A stretch of DNA of 64,000 nt from positions 1 to 64,000 of the forward strand of contig NZ_JBILJW010000014.1 in NCBI RefSeq assembly GCF_044377035.1, read 5' to 3'. The notes beneath the pieces are model-generated. The model searched no databases, was not told where the DNA came from, and saw only the letters and a program-made list of their open reading frames with translations. Every line of letters begins with the position of its first letter. Position 1 is the first letter of the stretch. The stretch comes from Silanimonas sp044377035. Its GTDB lineage: Bacteria > Pseudomonadota > Gammaproteobacteria > Xanthomonadales > Xanthomonadaceae. Positions 11,585 through 19,571 of the stretch are shown piece by piece. The translations under genes were made by a program, and so were the position numbers.

Positions 11585-12802
11585 TTAGGCGCTCCGCGTG
11601 GCCACCGCCGGCGGCACCGAGGCGGCACGCAGTGCGGGGCCGAGCACGGCGGTGATGCCGAGCAGGAGCAGCACCGCCGAACCCAGCCCGAGATACCCCA
11701 AGGGCAGCTTCGGCAACTCGAGCTGGTCCATCATCAAGGCATTGAGGCCCAGTGCGAACCCGCAGCCCACCACGATGCCGATGCCCGTGATCATCACGTT
11801 CTCGGTCACGAACAGGCGCAGGATGTCGACGCGGCGCGCGCCGAGCGCGCGACGCACGCCGATCTGCTTGCGGCGCTGGTTCACCCACAGCGAGGCCAGG
11901 CCGACGATGCCGCTCGCCGTCATCACCAGCAGCAGGGCGACGACCACCAGCAGGCCGTTGACCAGCGTGTGCTCGCCGCCGTAGCGGTCGGCGCGGGTCT
12001 CGGCCATTGCCTCGTTGTAGGACACCATCCGCCCCGGCACCTGGGCCAGAAGCGTGGCTTCGGCCTCCTTCATCACCCGGTCAAGTTGCCCGGGCGCCGT
12101 ACGCACCGCGTAGATGTTGTAGCGCTGGCGTTCGACGACGGGGAACAGCACGGCATTGCTGCCATCGTTCCATCCGCGACCCCAGGGGGACACCAGCGTC
12201 TCGACCACGCCGATGACCTCGATCGGCACGCTTGCCGAGCCCTCGTAGAAGCTCTTTCCGACCACAGCGCTTGCATCCGGCCAGAGCGCGCGCGCGAGGC
12301 CCTGCGTGATCACGGCGACCCTCGGTGCGGGCTGGCCCGGCAGCGTACGGTCGACCTCGATCATCGCATCGGCACCGAAGGACCGACCCTCGGTCAGACG
12401 AAGCGGCCAAGCCTTGAAGGCCTCGGCATCGACCATGTAGTTCGTCGCGATGACATAGTCACCCGACGGGTCCGGCTGGCGCTGGTAGCCGTTGTTGCTG
12501 CCGGACTGCATCAGTGGCACCTGGCTCACCCAGGCGGCGGCCTCGACCCCGGGCAGGGCGCGCAGGTGGCCGAGATCGTTGTCGACCACGCCATCCCCCA
12601 GCTTGGCCTCGCGATCGATCACTGCGAGGTGGAAGGTGTTGGCCTCGTCCAACCCGCTGGGGCGCTTGGCTTCGCGCAGGCGGTCGTCGATGACGCTCAG
12701 GGCGTTGGTCAGGATGGCGAGGGTGAGGGCGATCTGCAGCGCGATCAGCAGGACGCCGGTCTTGCTGCGCAGCATGGCCGAAAGGATGGGGCGGAGTTCC
12801 AT
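11585..12802 (-). CDS. FtsX/MacB-type ABC transporter permease (second of pair)
   Basis: Inner-membrane permease of 405 residues with the MacB layout: one N-terminal membrane helix (about 18-38), a large periplasmic domain, and three C-terminal helices (about 285-310, 335-355, 365-390). Between them is the family motif LWVNQRRKQIGVRRALGARRVDILRLF, the cytoplasmic coupling segment. ATG 12802 (MELRPILSAML) matches the usual family start; the much longer open frame above it is not coding. It starts eight bases after its sister permease and is followed by the NtrC-type regulator at nine bases. Confidence 0.9.
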   Translation of the reverse strand: MELRPILSAMLRSKTGVLLIALQIALTLAILTNALSVIDDRLREAKRPSGLDEANTFHLAVIDREAKLGDGVVDNDLGHLRALPGVEAAAWVSQVPLMQSGSNNGYQRQPDPSGDYVIATNYMVDAEAFKAWPLRLTEGRSFGADAMIEVDRTLPGQPAPRVAVITQGLARALWPDASAVVGKSFYEGSASVPIEVIGVVETLVSPWGRGWNDGSNAVLFPVVERQRYNIYAVRTAPGQLDRVMKEAEATLLAQVPGRMVSYNEAMAETRADRYGGEHTLVNGLLVVVALLLVMTASGIVGLASLWVNQRRKQIGVRRALGARRVDILRLFVTENVMITGIGIVVGCGFALGLNALMMDQLELPKLPLGYLGLGSAVLLLLGITAVLGPALRAASVPPAVATRSA

Positions 12803-12810
12803 GGCGGGCC

Positions 12811-14118
12811 TCACTGGCTCTTCAATTGCAGGGCGGGGCGCACCGTGCAGGCGCGCCAGGTGGGCAACAGGCCGGCCACGAGCGCGGCCAGCACCGACAG
12901 CACGACGCTGCTTGCCAGCAGGCCGGGGTCCATCCGGTAGAAGTCTTCGGCGGTTGCGGTCGCCCGGCCCACCAGATGCACCCCATACCAGGCCAGTGCC
13001 GCGCCCAGCACGGCCCCCACGGCGCCGACCACCCCGGCTTCGGTGAGGTACTGCTGGAAGATCTGGGCGCGGGTGGCGCCGAGTGCGCGACGCACGCCGA
13101 TGTCGCCGTGGCGCGCGGTGAATTTGGCCAGCATCAGGGTCATCAGGTTCACCAGGCAGACGCCGAGGAAGCCGAAGGCCAACCAGCTCGACAGGCGCTG
13201 GTCGTTGCCGACGACGCCGGCTTTCTCCAGATGCGCCATCAGGGGCAGCAATGCGATGTTGGGTGGGCGCGGCATGCGGCCGAGTTTCTTCTGCTCGGCC
13301 ACGTAGGCCGAGAGGTAGTCGCGGTAGGCCCGCACCTGGTCGGTATCGTCCAGTTGCACCCAGTACTGCAACCAGGTGCACTCGGAGTCCAGAAAGCCCT
13401 GGTAGCCCGGCTCGGGGACACTTTGGCAGTTGGTCGTGCCGTTGTTGCTGTACTCGAACTGCACGGCAGTGCTGAACGGAATCCACAGCTGCTGGGGGCG
13501 GCCGGTGGCGCTGCTGCCATACACGCGGATGTAGTTCGGCACCGGCTGCCAAAGGCCCATGACGCCGGTGATGGTGTAGTCGCGCGCGTCAAGACGGATG
13601 CGCTGGCCCACCGCCTTGCCGCCAGGGAACAGGCGTTGCGCAAGGTCTTGCCCGATCACGGCGACCTTCGCGGCGTTGGCGTCGTCCTCGGCGCTCCAAG
13701 GGCCGCCTTCGACGAAAGGTACGTCGAACATGGCGAAGGCATCGCGCGTGGCCGTCATGCCGTCCTCGAAGAAGGGCTGAAGATCATCACGGCCGCTGTC
13801 GACCGCGGGGGCGATGCCGAACAGCACGGTCTGCCGCGTGCCCTTGGCGTCGCGCAGCAGATTGCGGGCATCGATGTAGCCCAGTTGGAAGTCGGGCTCG
13901 TCACCGGCGGTGTAACTTTCCAGCGGCCGCGCATCCAGGCGTGGCACGAACAGCTTGCCGCTCATCTGTGGCACGGGGTCGCCCGAGAGCGCCAGCAGCA
14001 GGGTCAGGCTGGTCATGCTGGTGCCGATGCCGACGGCGAGGATGAGCACCATCAGTGCGGTGAGCACCGGCGCGCGGCGCAGGCTCTTGAGGCCAAGCTT
14101 GAGGTGGTAGCGGAACAT
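12811..14118 (-). CDS. FtsX/MacB-type ABC transporter permease (first of pair)
   Basis: Permease of 435 residues with the same topology as the next gene: helix at about 18-40 (APVLTALMVLILAVGIGTSM), a periplasmic domain of some 250 residues, and three C-terminal helices with the coupling motif TARHGDIGVRRALGATRAQIFQQYL between the first and second. Two different permeases beside one ATPase suggest a heterodimeric exporter, unlike homodimeric MacB. The substrate is unknown. Starts 13 bases after the ATPase gene. Confidence 0.9.
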   Translation of the reverse strand: MFRYHLKLGLKSLRRAPVLTALMVLILAVGIGTSMTSLTLLLALSGDPVPQMSGKLFVPRLDARPLESYTAGDEPDFQLGYIDARNLLRDAKGTRQTVLFGIAPAVDSGRDDLQPFFEDGMTATRDAFAMFDVPFVEGGPWSAEDDANAAKVAVIGQDLAQRLFPGGKAVGQRIRLDARDYTITGVMGLWQPVPNYIRVYGSSATGRPQQLWIPFSTAVQFEYSNNGTTNCQSVPEPGYQGFLDSECTWLQYWVQLDDTDQVRAYRDYLSAYVAEQKKLGRMPRPPNIALLPLMAHLEKAGVVGNDQRLSSWLAFGFLGVCLVNLMTLMLAKFTARHGDIGVRRALGATRAQIFQQYLTEAGVVGAVGAVLGAALAWYGVHLVGRATATAEDFYRMDPGLLASSVVLSVLAALVAGLLPTWRACTVRPALQLKSQ

Positions 14119-14131
14119 TGCGTCGGACTCC

Positions 14132-14815
14132 TCAGGCCGCGGCGAGACGCTGCAGGTCCACGACCTGGCCGTCGACGATGTGGATGTTGCGCTGGGCGCG
14201 CGCGGCGAGCTCCGGGTCGTGCGTCACCATCACGATGGTCGTGCCCTCGGCATTGATCTGCTCGAGCAGTTCCATGACGCCGCGGGCCATCTGCGTGTCG
14301 AGGTTGCCGGTCGGTTCGTCGGCGAGCAGCAGGCGCGGGCTGCCGGCGAGCGCGCGGGCGATGGCGACGCGCTGCTGCTGGCCGCCCGAGAGTTCCGCCG
14401 GATAGTGCTTCATGCGCGAGGCGAGGCCCACCTTGGCCAGTGCCTCCTCGATGCGCTGCTTGCGCTCAGGCCCCTTGAAGCCGCGATAGCGCAGCGGCAC
14501 GTCGACGTTGTCGAACAGGTTGAGATCGGGGATCAGGTTGAAGCCCTGGAAGATGAAGCCGAGCTTCTCGTTGCGCAGGCGCGAGCGCTGGTTGTCGTCG
14601 AGGCCGCGGACATCGACGCCATCGAGGTGGTACTCGCCGCCGGTGAACTCCTCGAGCAGGCCGGCGATGTTGAGGAAGGTGGTCTTGCCCGAACCCGATG
14701 GGCCGGTGACGGCGACGAACTCGCCTTCGCGAACGGCCATGTCGATGCCGCGCAGGGCGTGGGTTTCGATCATGTGGGTCTGGTAGACCTTGGAGAGCTG
14801 TTTCATCGTAAGCAT
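14132..14815 (-). CDS. MacB/LolD-type ABC transporter ATP-binding protein
   Basis: ATPase of the export complex, 227 residues. Walker A GPSGSGKT at 38-45, signature LSGGQQQRVAIARAL, Walker B LLLADEPTGNLD and a switch histidine in VMVTHD are all present. The sequence class is the one that drives FtsX-like permeases by mechanotransmission (MacB, LolCDE). The start is ATG 14815 (MLTMKQLSKVYQ); ATG 14806 is possible. Between the adaptor (61-base gap) and the two permeases, same strand. Confidence 0.92.
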   Translation of the reverse strand: MLTMKQLSKVYQTHMIETHALRGIDMAVREGEFVAVTGPSGSGKTTFLNIAGLLEEFTGGEYHLDGVDVRGLDDNQRSRLRNEKLGFIFQGFNLIPDLNLFDNVDVPLRYRGFKGPERKQRIEEALAKVGLASRMKHYPAELSGGQQQRVAIARALAGSPRLLLADEPTGNLDTQMARGVMELLEQINAEGTTIVMVTHDPELAARAQRNIHIVDGQVVDLQRLAAA

Positions 14816-14876
14816 GTGGGGTTCCGTCGGAAGGTAGAGAGGGGAAGGGGTGCCGAGGCCGCAAGGCCGCGTGGCG

Positions 14877-16130
14877 CTACTCGTTGACTTGCACGCGTTC
14901 AGCGTTTTCGAAAAGGTCGGTGCCGGCGATGACCACGCGCTCGCCTTCCCGCAGCCCTTCGACGATTTCGATGGCGCCGACGGCGGTGGCGCCGACGCTG
15001 ATGGGCCGGCGCACGGCATCGCCGCCGTCCATCACGTAGGCGAAGCGGCCGCCTTGGGTTTCGAGGAAAGGGCCGCGTGCCAGCTTCAGCACATCGGGTT
15101 TCTCCTCGATCAGCACGCGGGCACTGACGCGCTGGCTCTGGCGAAGGCCCTCCGGCGGTGCGTCGAGGCGGACGCGCGCAAGGACTTGGCGGTTCAGGAC
15201 TTCGGGCGCGATGGTCATGAGCTCGCCGCCGACGGTCTGGGCGCCGATGCGCACTTCGACGCGCATGCCGAGACCGAGGTCGTCGGCGTAGGTCTCCGGC
15301 ACTTCGAGTTCCACTTCGAGTTGCGAGAGATCGACCACGGTCATCAGCGGCGCATTCGCGGGGACGACCGCGCGATCGGCGACCGCGATGCTGCCGACGA
15401 TGCCGTTGACCGGGGAGCGCAGATCGAGGTCGCTGACGCGGCGCTCGAGGTCGGCGACCACGGCGCGCTGGCGGGCCAAGGCCTCCTCGCGGCTCTTCAA
15501 TTCCAGCGCGGCGTTCTGCCCTTCGAGACCGGCATCGGCCTCGCTGTGGCGGGCGCGCACCTGCGCCGCTTCCACCGCATCGGCATAGCGCAGGCAGTCG
15601 GCGCGGGGGATGGCCTGCAGCTCGCAGGCTCGGGCCGTGCGTTCGGCGTCGCGCTGGGCCGTCTGCAGGGCGAGGCGGCCTTCATCGGCGGTGCGCGCGG
15701 CCAGCAGCCGGGCCTTCTGCGCGAGGATGCGCTGGCGTGCCACGTCGGCCTCGAAGCCCCGCAGCGTCGCGAGCTCGCGGTCGCGCTCGGCGCGGAGCTC
15801 CGGCGAGTCGAGCGTGGCCAGCACATCGCCCTGCTTCACCGTGGCGCCGGCGCGCGTCCTCAGGTTCACCGTCGACGCCGCCGGCGCGTACAGCGTCGGG
15901 CTCACCGACGCCACCACCCGGCCGTTGACCTGCGCGTCGCGCACCAGCAAGCCGCGCTCGACCGTGGCGATACGCAGGCGGTCGGCGCTTACCGAGCGGC
16001 CGGCGCCGGCCCAGGCCCAAACCGCCACCAGCACCGCCACGAGTCCGGCGGTGGCGCCGATGGCGAGCCACGGCAGGCGGCGCTTCGGCGCGGCGACGGT
16101 ACGGTCTTGGGCGGAGGTGTCGGGGATCAT
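14877..16130 (-). CDS. HlyD/MacA-type periplasmic adaptor (membrane fusion protein)
   Basis: Adaptor that would join the ABC pump to an outer-membrane channel, 417 residues. One N-terminal membrane anchor (about residues 20-42) after the conserved start MIPDTSAQDR, a lipoyl-like half domain (VNGRVVASVSPTLYAP, then VKQGDVLATLDSPEL), a long alpha-hairpin (about 110-215), the second lipoyl half (LRSPVNGIVGSI) and beta-barrel regions. No outer-membrane partner is encoded nearby. ATG 16130 is chosen; an in-frame ATG at 16181 lies inside the sigma-54 promoter and cannot be on that transcript. First gene of the six-gene operon. Confidence 0.9.
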   Translation of the reverse strand: MIPDTSAQDRTVAAPKRRLPWLAIGATAGLVAVLVAVWAWAGAGRSVSADRLRIATVERGLLVRDAQVNGRVVASVSPTLYAPAASTVNLRTRAGATVKQGDVLATLDSPELRAERDRELATLRGFEADVARQRILAQKARLLAARTADEGRLALQTAQRDAERTARACELQAIPRADCLRYADAVEAAQVRARHSEADAGLEGQNAALELKSREEALARQRAVVADLERRVSDLDLRSPVNGIVGSIAVADRAVVPANAPLMTVVDLSQLEVELEVPETYADDLGLGMRVEVRIGAQTVGGELMTIAPEVLNRQVLARVRLDAPPEGLRQSQRVSARVLIEEKPDVLKLARGPFLETQGGRFAYVMDGGDAVRRPISVGATAVGAIEIVEGLREGERVVIAGTDLFENAERVQVNE

Positions 16131-16164
16131 CGGCGCGGACGTCGTGAGGGAATGGCTCTTCCCT

Positions 16165-16180
16165 AGCACGTCGCGTGCCA
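16165..16180 (-). promoter_or_regulatory. Predicted sigma-54 (-24/-12) promoter of the ABC export operon
   Basis: Read on the minus strand this is TGGCACGCGACGTGCT. The consensus is TGGCACG-N4-TTGCW; only one of the fixed positions differs (G for the first T of the -12 box) and the 12-base spacing between GG and GC is exact. Transcription would begin near 16154, about 24 bases before the adaptor ATG. The operon encodes an NtrC-type activator, which is the class this promoter needs. Confidence 0.75.
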
Positions 16181-16274
16181 ATCGGTTTTCCCTTCTATAT
16201 CAGTGGCTTGCGACGAGGTGCCAGTGTCCGCGGTCGTCCGTCCGGCGTCCGCGGCGGGCTGCGGCCGCCCGCGC

Positions 16275-16290
16275 GTGGACAGAATTCCAC
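16275..16290. promoter_or_regulatory. Candidate activator-binding dyad upstream of the sigma-54 promoter
   Basis: GTGGACAGAATTCCAC has 5-base inverted arms (GTGGA/TCCAC). Its centre is about 130 bases before the predicted sigma-54 start site, the usual range for NtrC-type enhancer sites. Only one clear copy was found, so the assignment is tentative; a pair of GTCCGCGG repeats between 16225 and 16256 is an alternative. Confidence 0.3.
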
Positions 16291-16324
16291 CGTCGTCGCG
16301 TCATGCTGCTGCCTTCACGGCCGC

Positions 16325-16330
16325 TACACT
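16325..16330 (+). promoter_or_regulatory. Candidate -10 element of glmS
   Basis: TACACT, 33 bases before the glmS start. No convincing -35. The gap 16131-16363 thus appears to hold two back-to-back promoters, sigma-54 to the left and sigma-70 to the right. No GlmS ribozyme-like or small-RNA site was recognised. Confidence 0.4.
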
Positions 16331-16363
16331 GGGCGCCCCCTGATTTCTGTGGAGCGGTAATCA

Positions 16364-18190
16364 ATGTGCGGAATCGTTGGAGCGATCGCCGGTCGTGATG
16401 TCGTGCCGGTGCTGGTCGATGGATTGAAGCGCCTGGAGTACCGCGGCTACGACTCGGCCGGCGTGGCCGTGCTGGATGGCGAGTTGAAGCGCGTCCGTCG
16501 CACCGGCCGCGTGGCCGAGATGGAAGCCGCCGCCGCCGCAGAAGGCTTGGCCGCGCACATCGGCATCGGCCACACGCGCTGGGCCACCCACGGCGGCGTG
16601 ACCGAGGCCAATGCCCATCCGCACATCAGCGACGGCGAACTCGCCCTGGTGCACAACGGCATCATCGAGAACCATGAGGAACAACGCGATCGCCTGAAGT
16701 CGCTGGGCTACGTGTTCACGTCGCAGACCGATACCGAAGTGGTCGCACATCTCATCCGCCACCACCTGCGCGCCAGCGGCGACCTGCTTGCGGCCTCGCA
16801 GGCCGCGGTGAAGGAGCTGCGCGGTGCCTACGCGCTGGCCATCATCGCCAAGTCCGATCCGTCGCGCCTGATCGCCGCGCGCATGGGCTGCCCGCTGCTG
16901 ATCGGCGTCGGCGATGGCGAAGCTTTCGTGGCTTCCGACGTTTCCGCCGTCGTGGCGCAGACGCGCCGTGTCGTCTATCTCGAAGAAGGTGACGTCGCGG
17001 AAGTGAAGCGCGACGGTCTGCGCGTGTTCGACGCCGACGGTGCCGCCGTGCAGCGCAAGGAGCAGGTGTCCGGCGTTTCGCTCGCCTCGCTGGAGCTGGG
17101 CCCGTACCGCCACTTCATGCAGAAGGAGATCCACGAGCAGCCGCGCGCGATCGCCGACACGCTCGAGCCGATCCTGGAGACCGGCTTCGTGCCAGCGCTG
17201 TTCGGGCCGCGTGGCGCGGAACTGATGGACGGCGTCACCGGCGTGCAGATCCTCGCCTGCGGCACCAGCTACTACTCGGGCCTCGTGGCGCGCTACTGGA
17301 TCGAAGCCATCGCCGGCGTGCCCTGCGCCGTCGATATCGCCAGCGAGTACCGCTATCGCCCGATCGTGCCGAACCCCGGCAACCTCGTCGTCACCATTTC
17401 GCAGTCGGGCGAGACGCTCGACACCTTCGAGGCGCTGAAGTACGCGATCGCTGAAGGCCACCACCGCACGCTGTCGATCTGCAACGTGGCCGAGAGTGCG
17501 CTGCCGCGCATGTCGGCGATGCAGTTCCTTACCCGCGCGGGTGCGGAGATCGGCGTTGCCTCGACGAAGGCGTTCACCACCCAGTTGGTCGCACTGTTCG
17601 CGCTCGCGCTGGTGATCGCCAAGGCCCGTGGGCGTCTCGATGCCGAGGCGGAAGCCGGGTACATCGACGCGCTGCGCCACCTGCCGGGCAGCGTGCAGCA
17701 TGCACTCAACCTCGAGCCGCAGATCGCGGCCTGGGCTGAAGCGTTCGCCACCAAGGACCATGCGCTGTTCCTCGGTCGTGGCCTGCACTTCCCGATCGCG
17801 CTGGAAGGCGCGCTCAAGCTGAAAGAGATCACCTACATCCACGCCGAGGCCTATGCGGCCGGCGAGCTGAAGCATGGCCCGCTGGCGCTGGTCGACGCCG
17901 AGATGCCGGTGGTGGTGATCGCGCCGAACGACACCCTGCTCGAGAAGGTGAAGTCGAACATCCATGAAGTGCGCGCGCGCGGCGGCGAGATGTTCGTCTT
18001 CGCCGATGCCGACAGCCATTTCGGCGAAGAGGACGGCGTGCATGTGATCCGCACGCCGCGCCACGTGGGGCCGCTGTCGCCGGTCGTGCACGCGATCCCG
18101 GTGCAGATGCTCGCGTACCACACCGCGTTGGCGCGCGGTACGGACGTCGACAAGCCGCGCAACCTCGCGAAGTCGGTGACGGTGGAGTAG
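16364..18190 (+). CDS. glmS: Glutamine--fructose-6-phosphate aminotransferase (isomerizing)
   Basis: Converts fructose-6-phosphate and glutamine to glucosamine-6-phosphate, the first step to UDP-GlcNAc. 608 residues, E. coli length. The N-terminal glutaminase domain starts MCGIVGA, where Cys2 is the nucleophile after Met removal; two SIS sugar-isomerase domains follow (ACGTSYYSG and SQSGETLDT in the first, FLGRGLHFPIALEGALKLKEITY in the second), and the end LAKSVTVE is invariant. GGAG lies before the ATG. In E. coli glmS directly follows glmU; here an opposite-strand export operon of 7.3 kb separates them. Confidence 0.98.
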   Translation: MCGIVGAIAGRDVVPVLVDGLKRLEYRGYDSAGVAVLDGELKRVRRTGRVAEMEAAAAAEGLAAHIGIGHTRWATHGGVTEANAHPHISDGELALVHNGIIENHEEQRDRLKSLGYVFTSQTDTEVVAHLIRHHLRASGDLLAASQAAVKELRGAYALAIIAKSDPSRLIAARMGCPLLIGVGDGEAFVASDVSAVVAQTRRVVYLEEGDVAEVKRDGLRVFDADGAAVQRKEQVSGVSLASLELGPYRHFMQKEIHEQPRAIADTLEPILETGFVPALFGPRGAELMDGVTGVQILACGTSYYSGLVARYWIEAIAGVPCAVDIASEYRYRPIVPNPGNLVVTISQSGETLDTFEALKYAIAEGHHRTLSICNVAESALPRMSAMQFLTRAGAEIGVASTKAFTTQLVALFALALVIAKARGRLDAEAEAGYIDALRHLPGSVQHALNLEPQIAAWAEAFATKDHALFLGRGLHFPIALEGALKLKEITYIHAEAYAAGELKHGPLALVDAEMPVVVIAPNDTLLEKVKSNIHEVRARGGEMFVFADADSHFGEEDGVHVIRTPRHVGPLSPVVHAIPVQMLAYHTALARGTDVDKPRNLAKSVTVE

Positions 18191-18227
18191 TGTCCGGGAG
18201 GTCCGAAGCCGATCGGCGGACCTCCTC

Positions 18228-18887
18228 TTGGCCAGCGCCTCATTCCCTGCGTCGAAGCGCGCCGTTCCGGCGGCGCTGCTCCTTGCGTATGGCGTCGTCT
18301 GGGGTGCCTTGGCCATCGCCCCGAAGCACCGCGCGGACTGGTGGCTCGAGAACGTGCTGGTCTTCGTCGCGATCCCGCTACTTGTCTGGTCGTCCTCGCG
18401 CCTGCGCCTGCGGAACGTCAGCTACGTCGCGCTGTTCGTGTTCTTCGTGTTCCATGCCATTGGATCGCACTACACCTACTCCGAGGTGCCGGTCGATGCC
18501 TGGTGCCAAGCCTGGTTGGGGTTCTCGCCCGATGCGGCGTTCGGCTTCGAGCGGAACCACTACGACCGGCTCGTGCATTTCCTCTACGGCCTGCTCGCCA
18601 TCCCGGCGGCGCTCGACATCGTCGATGCGCGGGCGCCCACCACGCGTCTCTGGCGATGGCTGCTGGCCGTGGGCTTCGTCACCTCGCATTCCCTGCTCTA
18701 CGAACTGATCGAGTGGGGCGCCGCCGTGGTGTTCGGTGGCGATCTCCGCATGGCCTTCCTCGGCACCCAGGGCGACATCTGGGACGCGCAGAAGGACATG
18801 GCCCTCGCCCTGCTTGGCAGCGTGATCGCGGCGACGGCGCTGTCCTTCGGCGGTACGGATGCATCAGGTCGTCCCGGGGCGATCTGA
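18228..18887 (+). CDS. DUF2238 (YjdF-like) integral membrane protein
   Basis: Inner-membrane protein of about 219 residues with six or so hydrophobic helices. Family marks are the polar segments ALFVFFVFHAIGSHYTYSEVP, NHYDRLVHFLYGLL and YELIEWGAAVVFGGDL with GTQGDIWDAQKDM near the end, typical of DUF2238/YjdF. Function unknown. The start is a weak point: no ATG is in frame, TTG 18228 gives the complete first helix but has no obvious ribosome site. It lies 37 bases after glmS and may share its transcript. Confidence 0.8.
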   Translation: MASASFPASKRAVPAALLLAYGVVWGALAIAPKHRADWWLENVLVFVAIPLLVWSSSRLRLRNVSYVALFVFFVFHAIGSHYTYSEVPVDAWCQAWLGFSPDAAFGFERNHYDRLVHFLYGLLAIPAALDIVDARAPTTRLWRWLLAVGFVTSHSLLYELIEWGAAVVFGGDLRMAFLGTQGDIWDAQKDMALALLGSVIAATALSFGGTDASGRPGAI

Positions 18888-18893
18888 AAAAGA

Positions 18894-18932
18894 AACGGCC
18901 GGCCCCGCGAGGGACCGGCCGTTCGGCGTTTC
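18894..18932. terminator. Hairpin terminator between convergent genes
   Basis: AACGGCCGG and CCGGCCGTT arms (18894-18902, 18915-18923) extended by CCC/GGG, followed by CGGCGTTTC. The preceding GAAAAAGAAA on the plus strand gives a T-rich tail on the minus strand, so it could serve both converging genes. Confidence 0.6.
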
Positions 18933-18977
18933 AGGCGTCTGCGCCGCGTTCGGCGCCGAGCCGCGGCGCGCGCAGGA

Positions 18978-19367
18978 TTACTCCGCGGCGGCCTTCAGCT
19001 TGCGCAGCGGGCGGACCTTGACCTTGGTCGAGGCCGGCTTGGCGGCAAACCACTGCTCTTCCTTGGTGAACGGGTTGATGCCCTTGCGCTTCGGCTTGGC
19101 CGGAACGCTGACCGAGGTGATCTTCAGCAGGCCCGGCAGCACGAACTGGCCGGCGCCCTTCTTGTTGAGCGAACCGACGATGGCGCCTTCGAGCGCGGCG
19201 AGCACGCCACGGACGTCCTTGGCGGCGACGCCAGCGGCTTCGGCGATGTGCGCGACGAGGCCGGTCTTGTTCAGCGTTTCCTTGATGGCCTTCGGCGCAG
19301 CCGGGGCGGCCTTCTTCGGGGCGGCCTTCTTGGCCGGGGCTTTCTTCGCAGCTTTCTTGGTTGCCAT
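18978..19367 (-). CDS. HU-family DNA-binding protein with a Lys/Ala/Pro-rich N-terminal tail
   Basis: Nucleoid protein of 129 residues. Residues 1-26 form a histone-H1-like tail of AKKAPAKKAAPKK repeats; the HU/IHF fold follows (KAIKETLNKTGLVAHIAEAAGV, then GAIVGSLNKKGAGQFVLPGLLKI) with the DNA-arm region around VPAKPKRKGINPFTKEE. Ordinary HU is about 90 residues. Such tails are known in Lysobacterales HU homologues and would add non-specific DNA contacts. Located divergently from the LOG gene, with an A7/T7 hairpin between them. Confidence 0.9.
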   Translation of the reverse strand: MATKKAAKKAPAKKAAPKKAAPAAPKAIKETLNKTGLVAHIAEAAGVAAKDVRGVLAALEGAIVGSLNKKGAGQFVLPGLLKITSVSVPAKPKRKGINPFTKEEQWFAAKPASTKVKVRPLRKLKAAAE

Positions 19368-19461
19368 GTGATGGATTCTCGTTTGGTTCCGTGGATCGGT
19401 GGTGGGACCGGCCCGGCGACCCGCGGTCGGCTCGGACCTGCCAATCCTCGCCTGAAACGCG

Positions 19462-19505
19462 GCAAAAAGTGAGCCCCCACGCGAAAAAAACCGCACTTTT
19501 TTTGC
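19462..19505. promoter_or_regulatory. AT-rich inverted repeats in the HU/LOG divergent region
   Basis: In otherwise GC-rich DNA there are nested inverted repeats: GCAAAAAGTG (19462-19471) with CACTTTTTTTGC (19494-19505), and inside them a run of seven A (19484-19490) facing seven T (19497-19503). It could be an upstream promoter element, a bent-DNA or HU site, or a terminator for readthrough. Nothing decides between these. Confidence 0.35.
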
Positions 19506-19571
19506 GTCGGACGCCGAATGCCCCCGTCTGCAGCCGTTGACGCGCGCGAATCGGCCTGTTGCCATACCGCC

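Noticed and set aside
10502..12940. Open frame of 812 codons on the plus strand
   Set aside because: Antisense to the NtrC regulator and permease genes, which have clear motifs. The translation is rich in H, R, Q and A with no domain, a usual shadow in high-GC DNA.
16205..16222. A second sigma-54-like sequence (TGGCAC, CTCGT, CGCAA on the minus strand)
   Set aside because: The GG-to-GC spacing is one base short, which normally abolishes sigma-54 promoters; the box at 16165-16180 has exact spacing.
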